Origin: an uncultured Myxococcales bacterium
Lineage (GTDB): Bacteria > Myxococcota_A > Bradymonadia > UBA7976 > VGTA01
Length of the DNA: 64,000 nucleotides
NCBI GenBank assembly: GCA_937146725.1
Contig: CAKZRU010000194.1
Location: forward strand, 1-64,000
Reading direction: 5' to 3'
How positions within the stretch are numbered: the stretch's first letter is position 1; every line of letters starts with the position of its first letter. This document shows, in pieces, positions 25,903 through 35,384 of the stretch. A program made the position numbers and the translations under genes. The notes below the pieces were generated by a model. That model was not told the origin of the DNA. It saw nothing but the letters and a program-made list of their open reading frames with translations, and made no database searches.

Positions 25903-27786
25903 TCAGGGCTGATCTTCATGCATCCAACGGTTAAGTAAGGGTGTTAAAGCAAAAACAATTAAAGCTGATGCACACGCTGCGAAAGCGATAGGACCAAACA
26001 CATCAGCATAGGCTTGAGCGGTTTCTTTGGGTGCCGGAAGAACCGCCGGTCCATCCCCTTCATGACTCACTCCGGTAAGCATTGCAATGAGCGCAGATAG
26101 GTAATTAGAAAAGGCGGTCGCTAAGAACCATGCACCCATAACCATGCTTACAATCCGCTTAGGCGCAAGCTTGGTGATCATGGATAATCCAACAGGACTT
26201 AGGCAAAGTTCTCCGGTGGTAATGAGCAAATATGAGAGTAATAAGGCGTTCATACTTACCATACCACGAGCATCGGTATTGGTGGCCGCCCACCATAAAA
26301 CAGCAAAACCAAGTCCCAACTGAAGTATACCAAGACCAAACTTAGCGGGTGTGGAGGGCTCAATCTTTCGACGACCTAAATAGCCCCACAGGGCAGAGAA
26401 AAGAAGACCAAAGAAGATGATGAAAATCGGATTAGCCGCTTGGAATTGACTCGTGGCGACTTCGCTACCTTTAATCGGCATACCGATGTGACTTTCGGCG
26501 ACTTTCCAAGTGATTTGGCTTTTCTTTTCGGCCCGCCACTGATCCACTTGAGTCATGGTGATCACTTGCTCATTGAGCACATAACCGGTGAGACCTTGGC
26601 TGACTTCGACAGTGATGTCCTTGCCCACATCATCGGGACCAACGACTTGCTCAGCAAAAATGCGATCAACATTGCGATCTGTAAACAGGTTTACACTAGA
26701 ACCCGCCTGTTCAAAAAAGGCCCAAAATAACATTGAGAAAAACATCAAAACGAGCACAACTTGTAAGCGTTCACGTTCAATCTTGGTAGAACGGGTCATC
26801 TCAAAGATTAAATAGCCTAAGCCAATCACACCAAGTGTGGTTAAGGTGGCACCTGCAAGTGTATTTTGTTGAACAAGTAAAGCGATCAAAGGTGTGCTTA
26901 AAAAGGCACCTGCATAAACCGCAATATTTGTCGGAAGCCATGGAAGTTTAGGACTGACTGCCTGCGTCAGTCTTTTTGGGCTCGGTGCTTCACCGGCCCA
27001 ACTTGGTAAGCCGGCAATGCCCATCGCTAAGTATGCAAATACCCCAGCGATCATCAAGCATAAAGCGACAAGTGCATTTGGTCCTAAGGTATAAATAACT
27101 TGGTCGAGATTGAGGTAAATCATTGCACCGCCACAGGCTAAGGCGGTACTTAAAATCAGAAAGCGACCAATGGATGCGGGCACCATAAAAACAGCAAGAC
27201 CCACAAGCATACCAATGGTCGCTAAACCAAAGCCATAATGCCAACCATAGGTTTCACCTACATAGCCACAGAGCAGTGGAGCCATAGCAGCGCCTAAGTT
27301 GATACCAATATAAAAAATGGTAAAGCCGGCATCTCTTTGTGGACTATTAGCAGGATATAATGAGCCTACAATCGTTGAAATATTAGGTTTAAAAAAGCCG
27401 TTACCCACAATCAAAAAAGCGAGGGCATAGTAAAATGGAGTTTCTGATTCGATCGTCATGATCAAATGGCCTAAAGCCATAAGTAAGCCACCTAAAATCA
27501 CAGAGCGTCTAGCACCAATTAACCGGTCGGCAATCATACCTCCGATAAAGGGAGTTGCATACACTAGAGCAGTATAGGCTCCGTAAATGGCATAGGCTTC
27601 TGCATCATTCTTTTGTAGAAAGCCTTTGATGATATATAAAACAAGCAGGGCACGCATACCGTAGTATGAAAAGCGTTCCCACATTTCTGCAAAGAAAAGC
27701 ATATAAAGGCTGGTGGGATGTCCACCAAAGCTTTCTTTTTGATAAGGCGCATCACCTTGAGGCGCTGAACTCGCTGGTATTGCCAT
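25903..27786 (-). CDS. POT/PTR-family proton-coupled oligopeptide transporter
   Basis: 627 residues, about 14 membrane helices. The diagnostic motif ExxERFxYYG is present in helix 1 (E34MWERFSYYG43), together with the second-family signature FYIGINLGAAMAPLLCGYVGE and GNGFFKPNISTIVG. These transporters import di- and tripeptides with protons. A soluble insertion of about 100 residues (roughly 370-470: VDRIFAEQVVGPDDVGKD) sits between helices and resembles the extracytoplasmic domain of longer POT members from Bacteroidetes and Myxococcota. ACGGAG precedes the ATG. It lies 50 bases after cysE and 115 bases before sulP in the same direction. Confidence 0.94.
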   Translation of the reverse strand: MAIPASSAPQGDAPYQKESFGGHPTSLYMLFFAEMWERFSYYGMRALLVLYIIKGFLQKNDAEAYAIYGAYTALVYATPFIGGMIADRLIGARRSVILGGLLMALGHLIMTIESETPFYYALAFLIVGNGFFKPNISTIVGSLYPANSPQRDAGFTIFYIGINLGAAMAPLLCGYVGETYGWHYGFGLATIGMLVGLAVFMVPASIGRFLILSTALACGGAMIYLNLDQVIYTLGPNALVALCLMIAGVFAYLAMGIAGLPSWAGEAPSPKRLTQAVSPKLPWLPTNIAVYAGAFLSTPLIALLVQQNTLAGATLTTLGVIGLGYLIFEMTRSTKIERERLQVVLVLMFFSMLFWAFFEQAGSSVNLFTDRNVDRIFAEQVVGPDDVGKDITVEVSQGLTGYVLNEQVITMTQVDQWRAEKKSQITWKVAESHIGMPIKGSEVATSQFQAANPIFIIFFGLLFSALWGYLGRRKIEPSTPAKFGLGILQLGLGFAVLWWAATNTDARGMVSMNALLLSYLLITTGELCLSPVGLSMITKLAPKRIVSMVMGAWFLATAFSNYLSALIAMLTGVSHEGDGPAVLPAPKETAQAYADVFGPIAFAACASALIVFALTPLLNRWMHEDQP

Positions 27787-27836
27787 GAAATCTCCGTAAG
27801 TAGGCAGTAGGTTTAATATTTGTTATGTAAGTTGTA

Positions 27837-28805
27837 TTAATGTTCTCCACCCTTCATTTGAAAGGAAGGAGGCGTACCAATCACAGTGCTTTGCGGGGGA
27901 ATACTATTGGTGACCCAAACATTACCACCGATCATAGAGCCCGCTCCAATCACGGTTTGGCCACCTAAAACAGTCGCTCCCGCATAGATCACCACATCAT
28001 CTTCAATGGTGGGATGGCGCTTATGGCCAGAAAGACTGCGTTTGACCGATAAAGCCCCCAAAGTGACACCTTGGTAAATTTTCACACGGTTTCCAATCTC
28101 TGTGCTTTCGCCGATGACTACACCTGTGCCATGATCAATAAAAAACGACTCTCCAATTTGGGCTCCTGGATGCAAGTCGATACCGGTGCGATTATGTGAG
28201 TACTCTGACAATGCCCGTGGTAAATATGGAATTCCTTCTTGGTAGAGAAGATGAGCAAAGCGGTGGGTCATAATCGCTTCAAAACCCGGATAAGTGAGAA
28301 TGATTTCTTCTAAACTTCCTGCGGCCGGATCACCTTCTAAAGCTGCTTGAGCATCTAAAATAAGCTGTCGGCGTAAGTCTGGAAGTGTATTTAAAAATTG
28401 CGTTGCTAAACGATCAGCCTCAGCGCATAAGTCGCTTGAGTTCATCAAGGAAGCCACCTTGGCTGCTCGGGAACTTTTCACGCTATCTTGATCATACTGT
28501 TCTCCACAAGGCGCTTGACTGTTATGACTTCGCACTGAACGCTCGTGGGCAAGAGCTAGGCTTAAAACACGAGTTAAGGCTTGATGTAACCGAGTGAGCC
28601 AATGACCTACCCGATAGGCTTTGCCTACGCTTGGCAAGTATTCGTCCGCATAAAAGCCAGGAAATAGTAAGCGTCGAACTTCTTCAATAATGTTGATAAT
28701 TGCCTCAAAAGAAGGCAAGGGCTCACCTTGGTCAGCACGAGTTGGATATAACTCATAGCTTTCAATAAGACCTTGGGTCAGTTGATCGAGTTGCTTAGGA
28801 TTCAT
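27837..28805 (-). CDS. cysE: Serine O-acetyltransferase
   Basis: 322 residues: an N-terminal helical domain (about 1-190) followed by left-handed parallel beta-helix hexapeptide repeats (about 205-320: IDLHPGAQIGESFFIDHGTGVVIGE, NRVKIYQGVTLGALSV). The HGTGVVIGE stretch contains the catalytic His (about 225) and TYPGFEAIMTHRFAHLLY the conserved substrate-site region. The enzyme acetylates serine for cysteine synthesis. The length and the long N-terminal part match the EpsC-like serine acetyltransferases rather than enteric CysE (273 residues). The adjacent SulP carrier makes a sulfur-assimilation role plausible, but cysK is not in the window. Confidence 0.92.
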   Translation of the reverse strand: MNPKQLDQLTQGLIESYELYPTRADQGEPLPSFEAIINIIEEVRRLLFPGFYADEYLPSVGKAYRVGHWLTRLHQALTRVLSLALAHERSVRSHNSQAPCGEQYDQDSVKSSRAAKVASLMNSSDLCAEADRLATQFLNTLPDLRRQLILDAQAALEGDPAAGSLEEIILTYPGFEAIMTHRFAHLLYQEGIPYLPRALSEYSHNRTGIDLHPGAQIGESFFIDHGTGVVIGESTEIGNRVKIYQGVTLGALSVKRSLSGHKRHPTIEDDVVIYAGATVLGGQTVIGAGSMIGGNVWVTNSIPPQSTVIGTPPSFQMKGGEH

Positions 28806-28845
28806 ATGTTGGCCTTATGGCTTAAGAAGAAGGTGCTTAAAATAT

Positions 28846-31368
28846 TTAAAAGGTACTTATAGTAGAGCTTTCAGTGAGTTTTAGGCGTTGATCTACCATA
28901 ATTGGGCCATCAAAGCGAACTAAGTCACCACCAATAAAGCGGACTTCAATCGCGTCGATTTCAGTTTCTTCACCTAAACCAAAGTGAAGGGTAAGACTAT
29001 TTTGATTGCCTTGAGCACTTCCGCCCTCAACTGAACGGATCCAAGTTTTATCCCCAGCAAAGACGGTAACTGTTGCACCAATACCCGCCCAGTTTGAGCC
29101 TTGGTCACCGACGACTCTGACTTGTAACCAATGCCCATTGTCTTGAGCTTGGTTTTCAAACAAGGCCTTGTTGGTCACTAAGTCTAAATCACCATCTTGA
29201 TCATAATCAGCGGTGGACATGCCCCACCCATTTTCAGTGGTAATTCCGGCTCGGTACGCATCTAGCTTAAAGCGACCATCACCTAAACCATAATAAAAGT
29301 CGGTTGGCCGACCATCATAGACCGCACTGATCACCAAATCTAAATGTCCATCTTGGTTAAAGTCAGCCAAAACCGGTACAGAATGGGTTTCTTGATAGCG
29401 TAGTCCCGCTTCACCTACAGGCTGGGTAAAGTCACCTTGGAGATCATCAAATGTACCCGCTTCATTTTGGATTAACACCTCGCTTTTATTAGAAAAACTA
29501 AAGAATCTAGGGTGAGCTAAGTTAGAGACAACCACGTCAAACTTGGCATCACCATTTAGATCGCCCCAAGCTACACCAATACTATGTCCATAATAGACAA
29601 CGCTGCCCAAATCAGTGCCCTTACCGGCTAAGCCCATATCTTCGGCTCTTTCTTCAAAGGCCGGTTCATCCTCACTTACATTTAGATAAAAGCGATTGGG
29701 ATTTAAGCGATAGTTATTTACAAAAAGGTCAATATCGCCATCCTGTTCTAAATCAATGGGGTTTACGCCTCGACTAGACCAGGGCACATCATCAGCACCT
29801 TCAAAGCCGTAAAGACCGCTCCATTCTTCAAAAGTCCCATCCCCTCGGTTATGCCAAACTTGGTTATGATAAGGCACGCCAGAGCCCCAACACAGAAAGT
29901 TAGCGATATATAGGTCTAACCAACCATCAGCATCTAAGTCTAGCCAAGCGGCCCCAGCACTGGGCGCACGATCTTGCTCATCTGTTTCACAGCGACGCTC
30001 ACTGAGCACATCAGTGATCCCTGCTTGGAGAGTGACGTCTGTGAAATGGCCTTGGCAGTCGCCTTTAAGCAGAACTTCAGAGCGTGTATATGATTCTTCA
30101 AACATGATTAAATCTAGACAACCATCATTGTCATAGTCTCCCCAAATACCACCGCTACCCCCACCGGTTTCTCTTGCGGCAGTCACTCCACTTTCATCGC
30201 TGATATCAATAAACTGCCCTTGGCCCTCATTGCGATACAGGTGGCCACTGTTGGTCAGTAAGTCATCATCACCATCATCATCAAAGTCACCCCAAGCACT
30301 GCGACTACCCACCTCTAAGTCCTCAATCGCTTTGAAGCGACTTTCGGCTGGATCAAAGTTTTCGGTGTAGCGCACCTTTAAGCGAATCAGATAATTATAG
30401 CGGAAGGTTGTACTAAGCCCTGAGTAAAATGAAGAGCCTTGAAATTCGGTAAGCTCCGGAAAGTTCCAATTAGAACGACAGTCATCAAAGGGCGCACAGC
30501 AATTATCAGAGTCCGGTGCACAACTTTCAGGTGTTGAGTTATCAAAAATAACCGCAGGATCATCAGCATTCTCCCGCTTATGTGCGACATACACCAGCCC
30601 CGGGTGTTCAATGACAATCGGCTCATCAAGTGTATAGGTCACCCATTGGGCAGGATTAAGGTCACCACGACAGCGACTACCGAGCCAAAGTGGATCTTGC
30701 GCCCAAAAGTCAAAACCATTGTAGCCAAAGTCACTATAAACCCCTAAGGTCATTGGGAAATCTAAAAAGCGTGGAAGTTGATCAAATTGGACTTGAATCT
30801 GATAAATCTCGGCCGGATGCTCTAGCTCAAAACGAACACCTTCATACATACTGGCTTGAGCTACGCTTACCTCGCCAAGCATCCAGTCTTGATTGGCAAC
30901 AGTTCCAATGCCCTCACCATTATCATAGGCAAGTGTGATGAGGTCATTCGGTGGGGTAAGTGGATAGCCTTGCTCGTCTCTAGGCCCCACTCCACTATTA
31001 CAGTCATAATCTAAAGGAGGTGGACCATTAGGGATTTCACCGGCAGTCACTTCACCGGCAGTCACTTCACCGGCCGTCACTTCACCGGCAGTCACTTCAC
31101 CGGCCGTCACTTCACCGGCCGTCACTTCACCGGCAGTCACCTCACCGGCCGTCACTTCACCGGCAGTCACCTCACCGGCCGTCACTTCACCGGCCGTCAC
31201 TTCACCGGCAGTCACTTCACCGGCAGTCACTTCACCGGCCATAACTTCATTTGCTTGGTTAGAGTTGGAGCCGGTGTCGTCACAAGCACTAAAAGTCACA
31301 CTCAAAATGATGATTAAGCCTAATATAAGTCGTCGGTGAGACCGAGAGAAAGCATGATAGATTGGCAT
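28846..31368 (-). CDS. FG-GAP/VCBS-repeat lipoprotein with UnbV/ASPIC C-terminal domain
   Basis: 840 residues from ATG 31368 (AAAGAGA upstream; an in-frame ATG at 31407 adds 13 residues and is less likely). The signal ends in lipobox F-S-A-C, followed by a pentapeptide block of 14 units (TAGEV). A beta-rich N-terminal part (about 140-310) precedes several calcium-binding FG-GAP/VCBS units with DxDxDG loops (GDFDDDGDDDLL, ADFNQDGHLDLV, GDLNGDAKFDVV, ADYDQDGDLDLV). The last 100 residues match ASPIC/UnbV (GHWLQVRVVG, RSVEGGSAQGNQNSLTLHFGLG). Together they form a beta-propeller; such proteins are found on surfaces or in secreted matrices. Function is unknown. It is 40 bases upstream of cysE in the same direction. 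Confidence 0.88.
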   Translation of the reverse strand: MPIYHAFSRSHRRLILGLIIILSVTFSACDDTGSNSNQANEVMAGEVTAGEVTAGEVTAGEVTAGEVTAGEVTAGEVTAGEVTAGEVTAGEVTAGEVTAGEVTAGEVTAGEIPNGPPPLDYDCNSGVGPRDEQGYPLTPPNDLITLAYDNGEGIGTVANQDWMLGEVSVAQASMYEGVRFELEHPAEIYQIQVQFDQLPRFLDFPMTLGVYSDFGYNGFDFWAQDPLWLGSRCRGDLNPAQWVTYTLDEPIVIEHPGLVYVAHKRENADDPAVIFDNSTPESCAPDSDNCCAPFDDCRSNWNFPELTEFQGSSFYSGLSTTFRYNYLIRLKVRYTENFDPAESRFKAIEDLEVGSRSAWGDFDDDGDDDLLTNSGHLYRNEGQGQFIDISDESGVTAARETGGGSGGIWGDYDNDGCLDLIMFEESYTRSEVLLKGDCQGHFTDVTLQAGITDVLSERRCETDEQDRAPSAGAAWLDLDADGWLDLYIANFLCWGSGVPYHNQVWHNRGDGTFEEWSGLYGFEGADDVPWSSRGVNPIDLEQDGDIDLFVNNYRLNPNRFYLNVSEDEPAFEERAEDMGLAGKGTDLGSVVYYGHSIGVAWGDLNGDAKFDVVVSNLAHPRFFSFSNKSEVLIQNEAGTFDDLQGDFTQPVGEAGLRYQETHSVPVLADFNQDGHLDLVISAVYDGRPTDFYYGLGDGRFKLDAYRAGITTENGWGMSTADYDQDGDLDLVTNKALFENQAQDNGHWLQVRVVGDQGSNWAGIGATVTVFAGDKTWIRSVEGGSAQGNQNSLTLHFGLGEETEIDAIEVRFIGGDLVRFDGPIMVDQRLKLTESSTISTF
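31033..31242 (-). repeat. 15-base coding minisatellite encoding TAGEV, 14 units
   Basis: Fourteen units of 15 bases encode MAGEV, twelve TAGEV and one TAGEI directly after the lipoprotein signal. Units differ only by synonymous changes (GCC/GCT-type third positions and one TTC/CTC), so the array changes by whole units and keeps the frame. It has no spacers and is not a CRISPR array. Confidence 0.95.
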
Positions 31369-31492
31369 AGTTGTCTCTTTATCAGAATCAGTAAATCTTT
31401 GATACAAATCGCTTTCTGATTTAAGACCCTTTATGATGATGTTGCAAGAAAATCACAGTTTTTTCGGTTTTACTGACCTATTGATGATTGAC

Positions 31493-32716
31493 CTATTCTT
31501 CAGGATAAATCCTTTGGACTTGGTGACTAAATCCATCACGAGCTTGATTGATTTCAAAGACAACATAATGTCTGCCAATGCCATCGAGTCTCATGGGAAT
31601 AGATCCACCGCCACCACTAATAATCGTGGGAATACCCGCTTGATAGAAATAGCGATAAGTATGAACATGTCCATATAAAAGTAAATCCAAGTGATGTGCT
31701 TGTAGGTCATTCAGAAGTTTGGCCGCCTCAAGACGGCTTGCATGAGCTCCGCCTCGAGTTCCATCCGGATCAAGTAGGGGAATATGAGTGGCTAAGACAT
31801 GAAGTTGTTCAGCGCCTTGATCAAGCCAAGTATTTAATCGTGCTTGGGTTCTTGGTGCAATGCTTGCACTCGCACCATCAATCAGCGTAAAACGCGCTTC
31901 ACCATATTCAAAGCTAAAGCTGCCTCGTCCAAAATAATGATAAAAGGGAACGCCATCTGTACCGAGTTCATGATTACCTAAGGTGGCGTAACAAGGGAAA
32001 GGGAGATAGGTAAGTTGTTGCTTTTGGAACTGTTTCAGTTCTTCGATACGACCTTGTTCGGTCAGATCTCCACTGATTAAAGCAAACTTGAGTTCCTCTT
32101 GACCTAAGGGGATAAAAAGATCAGCAACTCCATTTAAGCGTTCTTGTACATCAGCAAAAACAGCAAACTTCCAGCTTTGATCACCGGGGGGCTGGGGTGG
32201 CACAACATGTATATGATAAGTACCAGTTTTTAAGGTAAGTTGAGTACTCATGATGGTTGGCGCAATATATTCAACATTGATTTCAGTTTGGCTCAAGGTT
32301 TGGCTCGAGGTCTGCGTCAAAAAAACTTGGCTATTTGACATCACATTATAGAGTTTTAATTCAATACTGACCACATCATCGGTTTTAGCTTCAGTATGCT
32401 CTTGAGCTTTTATATCTAGGTTAATCTCTAAGCTTGGAGCTTGCGCCCATAACTCTAAGAATAGATCTTTTTTTGTAGAGTGAGTTTGAACACTAAACTC
32501 ACGCACACTCGCTAAGCCATCTTTAATATCCACTAAGATATGATCAAGTTGGGCGTGACCTACTTGTTCTTCTAATTCAGTTCGGTCTTGAGCAACATTT
32601 AAACATGCTGAAGGCCAAGCAAAGATTAGGGGGAGTAAAGACCAAAGCTTGATGAACAAAAGTCTGTGATTGGCTTGAGTACATTTAGCCTTGGTATTTC
32701 TATATTTTTGATGCAT
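31493..32716 (-). CDS. Exported calcineurin-like metallophosphoesterase lipoprotein
   Basis: 407 residues from ATG 32716, where AAGGA lies 7-8 bases upstream; longer starts overlap the neighbouring gene and lack a site. A signal ends in P-S-A-C. An N-terminal beta-sandwich of about 150 residues precedes the phosphoesterase domain, whose five motifs are visible: FADVQ (usual D-x-H, here with Gln), GDLTEQG, GNHE, THIPLL and GHVHTY. These enzymes use two metals to cut phosphomonoesters or diesters; the N-terminal sandwich may bind the substrate or another protein. It lies between the FG-GAP lipoprotein and an unknown exported protein, the latter only 32 bases upstream. Confidence 0.9.
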   Translation of the reverse strand: MHQKYRNTKAKCTQANHRLLFIKLWSLLPLIFAWPSACLNVAQDRTELEEQVGHAQLDHILVDIKDGLASVREFSVQTHSTKKDLFLELWAQAPSLEINLDIKAQEHTEAKTDDVVSIELKLYNVMSNSQVFLTQTSSQTLSQTEINVEYIAPTIMSTQLTLKTGTYHIHVVPPQPPGDQSWKFAVFADVQERLNGVADLFIPLGQEELKFALISGDLTEQGRIEELKQFQKQQLTYLPFPCYATLGNHELGTDGVPFYHYFGRGSFSFEYGEARFTLIDGASASIAPRTQARLNTWLDQGAEQLHVLATHIPLLDPDGTRGGAHASRLEAAKLLNDLQAHHLDLLLYGHVHTYRYFYQAGIPTIISGGGGSIPMRLDGIGRHYVVFEINQARDGFSHQVQRIYPEE

Positions 32717-32748
32717 AAAAGGGTCCTTATGATACGGCTTAATAGTGC

Positions 32749-34017
32749 TTAGCTTATCCATATTAAATGCAATGTGTATAAGTGAGCTGAGCCAAAACTT
32801 GCCTGCGTTGCGAGCCAAAAGTCAGAAGTGAACTTGACGCTAAAGCGACTTTGGATATACCCAAGAACACCACTTCCCAGCCCTGGAACAATAGCGCCTC
32901 CCACCCAATCATCATGTCGATGGTTATAATTCAACTTAAAGCGTACATGGTCATTAAAGCTATGATGAGTCATGGAAAAGCCACCTAAGATACCGCTGAT
33001 TTGGTCGAAAGCCTCATTGGCATAAACAAAGGCGCCGCCAGACCATCCCGTAAAAATCTCTCCACTAAAGTTTTGGAATTTAGGATGGATGAGTTGGCCA
33101 AAACGCAGTGCTAACCTCAAAGTGAGTTCACCTTGATATAGATTAAATTGAGCTTGAGAATGGTGGTGAGTACTTAAACCAACCCCTTGCCAAAGTCGCC
33201 ACCCAAAACCTTTACTCAGCGGGTGCTGTACATTTAGTCTAAATCGAGCTTGCTGGTCTGACCAAGAGCTTCCTAATTGGTAAGCAAAACCAGATAGGGA
33301 ATGCGACCATGTAAGCTCATAGAAAGGAAGAGGAGCTTGGTGCACAGTTTCTCTTGTACCAACACTAAGTACTAGATTCTTGCGACCATAAAGCTCCATT
33401 AATGGAGCGAGCTTTAAGGAAGGGTCTATAGATGTTTGCTGTGTATCTTTTCGGGTGGAGGATAACCAAACTCCGGCAAAATCAAGAAGGTTGGGCAGTA
33501 TAAAGCTTGCTCCGGACGCAATTAAAAAGGGCGTTGCCCAAGGGGTGACTAAGTTAGATGCGCCTGACCTAGCTAAAATAGCTCCACCGGTAAAGATGCC
33601 GACTAATCCACCTAATTTCCACCAAAATAGCTGTTTGGCGATCGCTGATTCATCGAGTAAGAGATGGCCACCACCTGCAACGAAGACTCCAGAACTTAAA
33701 GCGAGCAAGCCTGCAGTCGTTTTGCGCAAAAAGGAAGGGGTAGTCGAGTCCAAGGCTAAGTCAGTTGTGATCGTCAGTTTATAATCTTTAGTGTTTTTTT
33801 TACTTAAACTTGGAGAAGAAATAGACTTGTTCTGAGTTTTCAAGTTCTGTTCATTGACTTGAGCCAAAGGCATCGGCTGATCATTTTTAACCTTTTGCTG
33901 TTGAGCTGGAACTGAAACTTGGGCAAAGCTTTTATAGGTCGGAGAGAGCAAGATCAGGCTCAGAAAACTACAAAATAATAACTCTATGCGAAGACCTTGT
34001 CTTTGGCTACACATCAA
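32749..34017 (-). CDS. Exported beta-rich protein, possibly an outer-membrane barrel
   Basis: 422 residues with a signal peptide (F-A-Q type cleavage near residue 33). A short hydrophobic part (about 100-180, three helices such as TTAGLLALSSGVFVAGGG) is followed by about 240 residues of alternating beta strands with aromatic residues at their ends (FGWRLWQGVGLSTHHH, RFKLNYNHRHDDW) and a last strand ending in Trp-Ile-Ser. This could be an outer-membrane barrel joined to a helical region, which would be unusual. No family is recognised. It is the first gene of a minus-strand run and diverges from the Gfo/Idh/MocA gene across 144 bases. Confidence 0.7.
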   Translation of the reverse strand: MMCSQRQGLRIELLFCSFLSLILLSPTYKSFAQVSVPAQQQKVKNDQPMPLAQVNEQNLKTQNKSISSPSLSKKNTKDYKLTITTDLALDSTTPSFLRKTTAGLLALSSGVFVAGGGHLLLDESAIAKQLFWWKLGGLVGIFTGGAILARSGASNLVTPWATPFLIASGASFILPNLLDFAGVWLSSTRKDTQQTSIDPSLKLAPLMELYGRKNLVLSVGTRETVHQAPLPFYELTWSHSLSGFAYQLGSSWSDQQARFRLNVQHPLSKGFGWRLWQGVGLSTHHHSQAQFNLYQGELTLRLALRFGQLIHPKFQNFSGEIFTGWSGGAFVYANEAFDQISGILGGFSMTHHSFNDHVRFKLNYNHRHDDWVGGAIVPGLGSGVLGYIQSRFSVKFTSDFWLATQASFGSAHLYTLHLIWIS

Positions 34018-34161
34018 CTTATACCCTTTGCTTGATAGATTGTTTTATTCAGCGTCAGCAAGTTCTTGCTTATCCTAACATATTTATCAAACTTTAAGCC
34101 AAGGCAAGCGCCTTTAAAGTATAGTTTCACGGTGTTTTTCATATTGTAACCCAAGGTATAC

Positions 34162-35256
34162 ATGATTAAGTCTGCACTCATTGGATACGGATATTGGGGC
34201 CAAATATTAGGTCGCAAACTCAATGACTCTGATTCTTTTGATCTGAGGATTATTGGTGATCTTAAGTTTGAGAAGTCTTTTGAGCAAAAGAGTATTACTT
34301 ATAGCAATGATGTGCATAAGATTCTTGAAGACCCACAAATTGCGGTCATTTTTATTGCCACGCCACCGCATAGTCATGTTGCTCTAGCTCGCCAAGCCCT
34401 AATGCATGGTAAGCATGTTTGGCTAGAAAAACCCGGAACCACAAGTGTTACCGAATATAATCAATTAGCTTTAGTAGCCCAGCAAAATCATTGTAAGCTT
34501 TATGTCGACTTTATCGTACTCTTTGAGCCTTGGCTTGTTCATTTAAAGCAACAGATGCTTTTAAAAAGTCAAAATAAAGGTCATCAAGATAAAGATCATC
34601 TCGAAGATATAAAGGTGCTTGCTGTAAGGGAGACTTTAGACCGAATATCAACAAGTAAGCAAAAGACTCAAGGTCATGTAGAAGAAAATCCTTTAGATCT
34701 TTTATATGATTTAGCGATTCATGATTTGAGCGTACTCAAGTTTTTATTTCCACAGTTGAGGGCTGAGCATCTAGAACTTAAAACTATACAACCTGATGAA
34801 TGCTTTATTGGCAGCACCGGTGCGCCAGTTCAACTAGATACCTTAACTCAGAGTTCAAGTCGTTATGGCCTTGAACTAAACACTGTATCTAATCTCTCGC
34901 TTGAGTTTAAAAGTCTGCAAGTCAAAATCTATGTTGATCGACAGGCACAGGTTAAATGTCGTTACTTCCAAATAGGCTCTGATCATTATTACTTTTTGAA
35001 TCAAACTCAGCAGTGGCAACATTGTAAAACAGAAGCTTTGGTAAGTGTATCTGCTGATAAACAAAATGCCGGCGAACAAAAATCAACAGGATTGAGTTTA
35101 GAGGATTGTGGATTGGTTAATAAAAATAGGTATTTGGTGGACAGTTTAGAATTGTCATTATTTCATTTTAATGACCTTATTCACCAACGTAAAGCAGTCG
35201 ATGAGAATATGGAAATCGCCCAATTTGTGCATCAGGTTCTTGAGAAATGTAAGTAG
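34162..35256 (+). CDS. Gfo/Idh/MocA-family oxidoreductase
   Basis: 364 residues. The N-terminal Rossmann fold has the dinucleotide motif IGYGYWGQILGRKL (residues 7-20), then FIATPPHSHVALARQAL and HGKHVWLEKPGTTS, where the Lys of EKP is the family's catalytic or cofactor-binding residue. The C-terminal half has the usual alpha/beta substrate domain with an IHDLSVLKFLFP stretch. Members reduce or oxidise sugars or related compounds with NAD(P). The substrate is not readable. The protein ends 128 bases before rpoA; the strong rpoA promoter in between makes co-transcription unnecessary. Confidence 0.9.
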   Translation: MIKSALIGYGYWGQILGRKLNDSDSFDLRIIGDLKFEKSFEQKSITYSNDVHKILEDPQIAVIFIATPPHSHVALARQALMHGKHVWLEKPGTTSVTEYNQLALVAQQNHCKLYVDFIVLFEPWLVHLKQQMLLKSQNKGHQDKDHLEDIKVLAVRETLDRISTSKQKTQGHVEENPLDLLYDLAIHDLSVLKFLFPQLRAEHLELKTIQPDECFIGSTGAPVQLDTLTQSSSRYGLELNTVSNLSLEFKSLQVKIYVDRQAQVKCRYFQIGSDHYYFLNQTQQWQHCKTEALVSVSADKQNAGEQKSTGLSLEDCGLVNKNRYLVDSLELSLFHFNDLIHQRKAVDENMEIAQFVHQVLEKCK

Positions 35257-35303
35257 AAATATGAGCACAGGCATGAAGTCTTTGCGAAAATACCCTATTT
35301 AAG

Positions 35304-35331
35304 TTGACAAATGCGAGAAAAGCGTTTTAAT
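35304..35331 (+). promoter_or_regulatory. Strong sigma-70-type promoter of rpoA
   Basis: Consensus TTGACA (35304-35309), 16-base spacer, TTTAAT (35326-35331). It is followed by an AAGGAG ribosome-binding site (35372-35377) 7 bases before the ATG at 35385. The pair fits a highly expressed single gene. Confidence 0.7.
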
Positions 35332-35384
35332 CTTCACCGCTTTATTATGCCCTTATTTTAAGTATAAGCCCAAGGAGACGCTCT

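Noticed and set aside
31033..31242. Repeat array taken at first as a CRISPR
   Set aside because: Units are 15 bases, directly joined, without spacers, and lie in frame inside a coding sequence; the same holds for 21046-21306 and 46012-46173.
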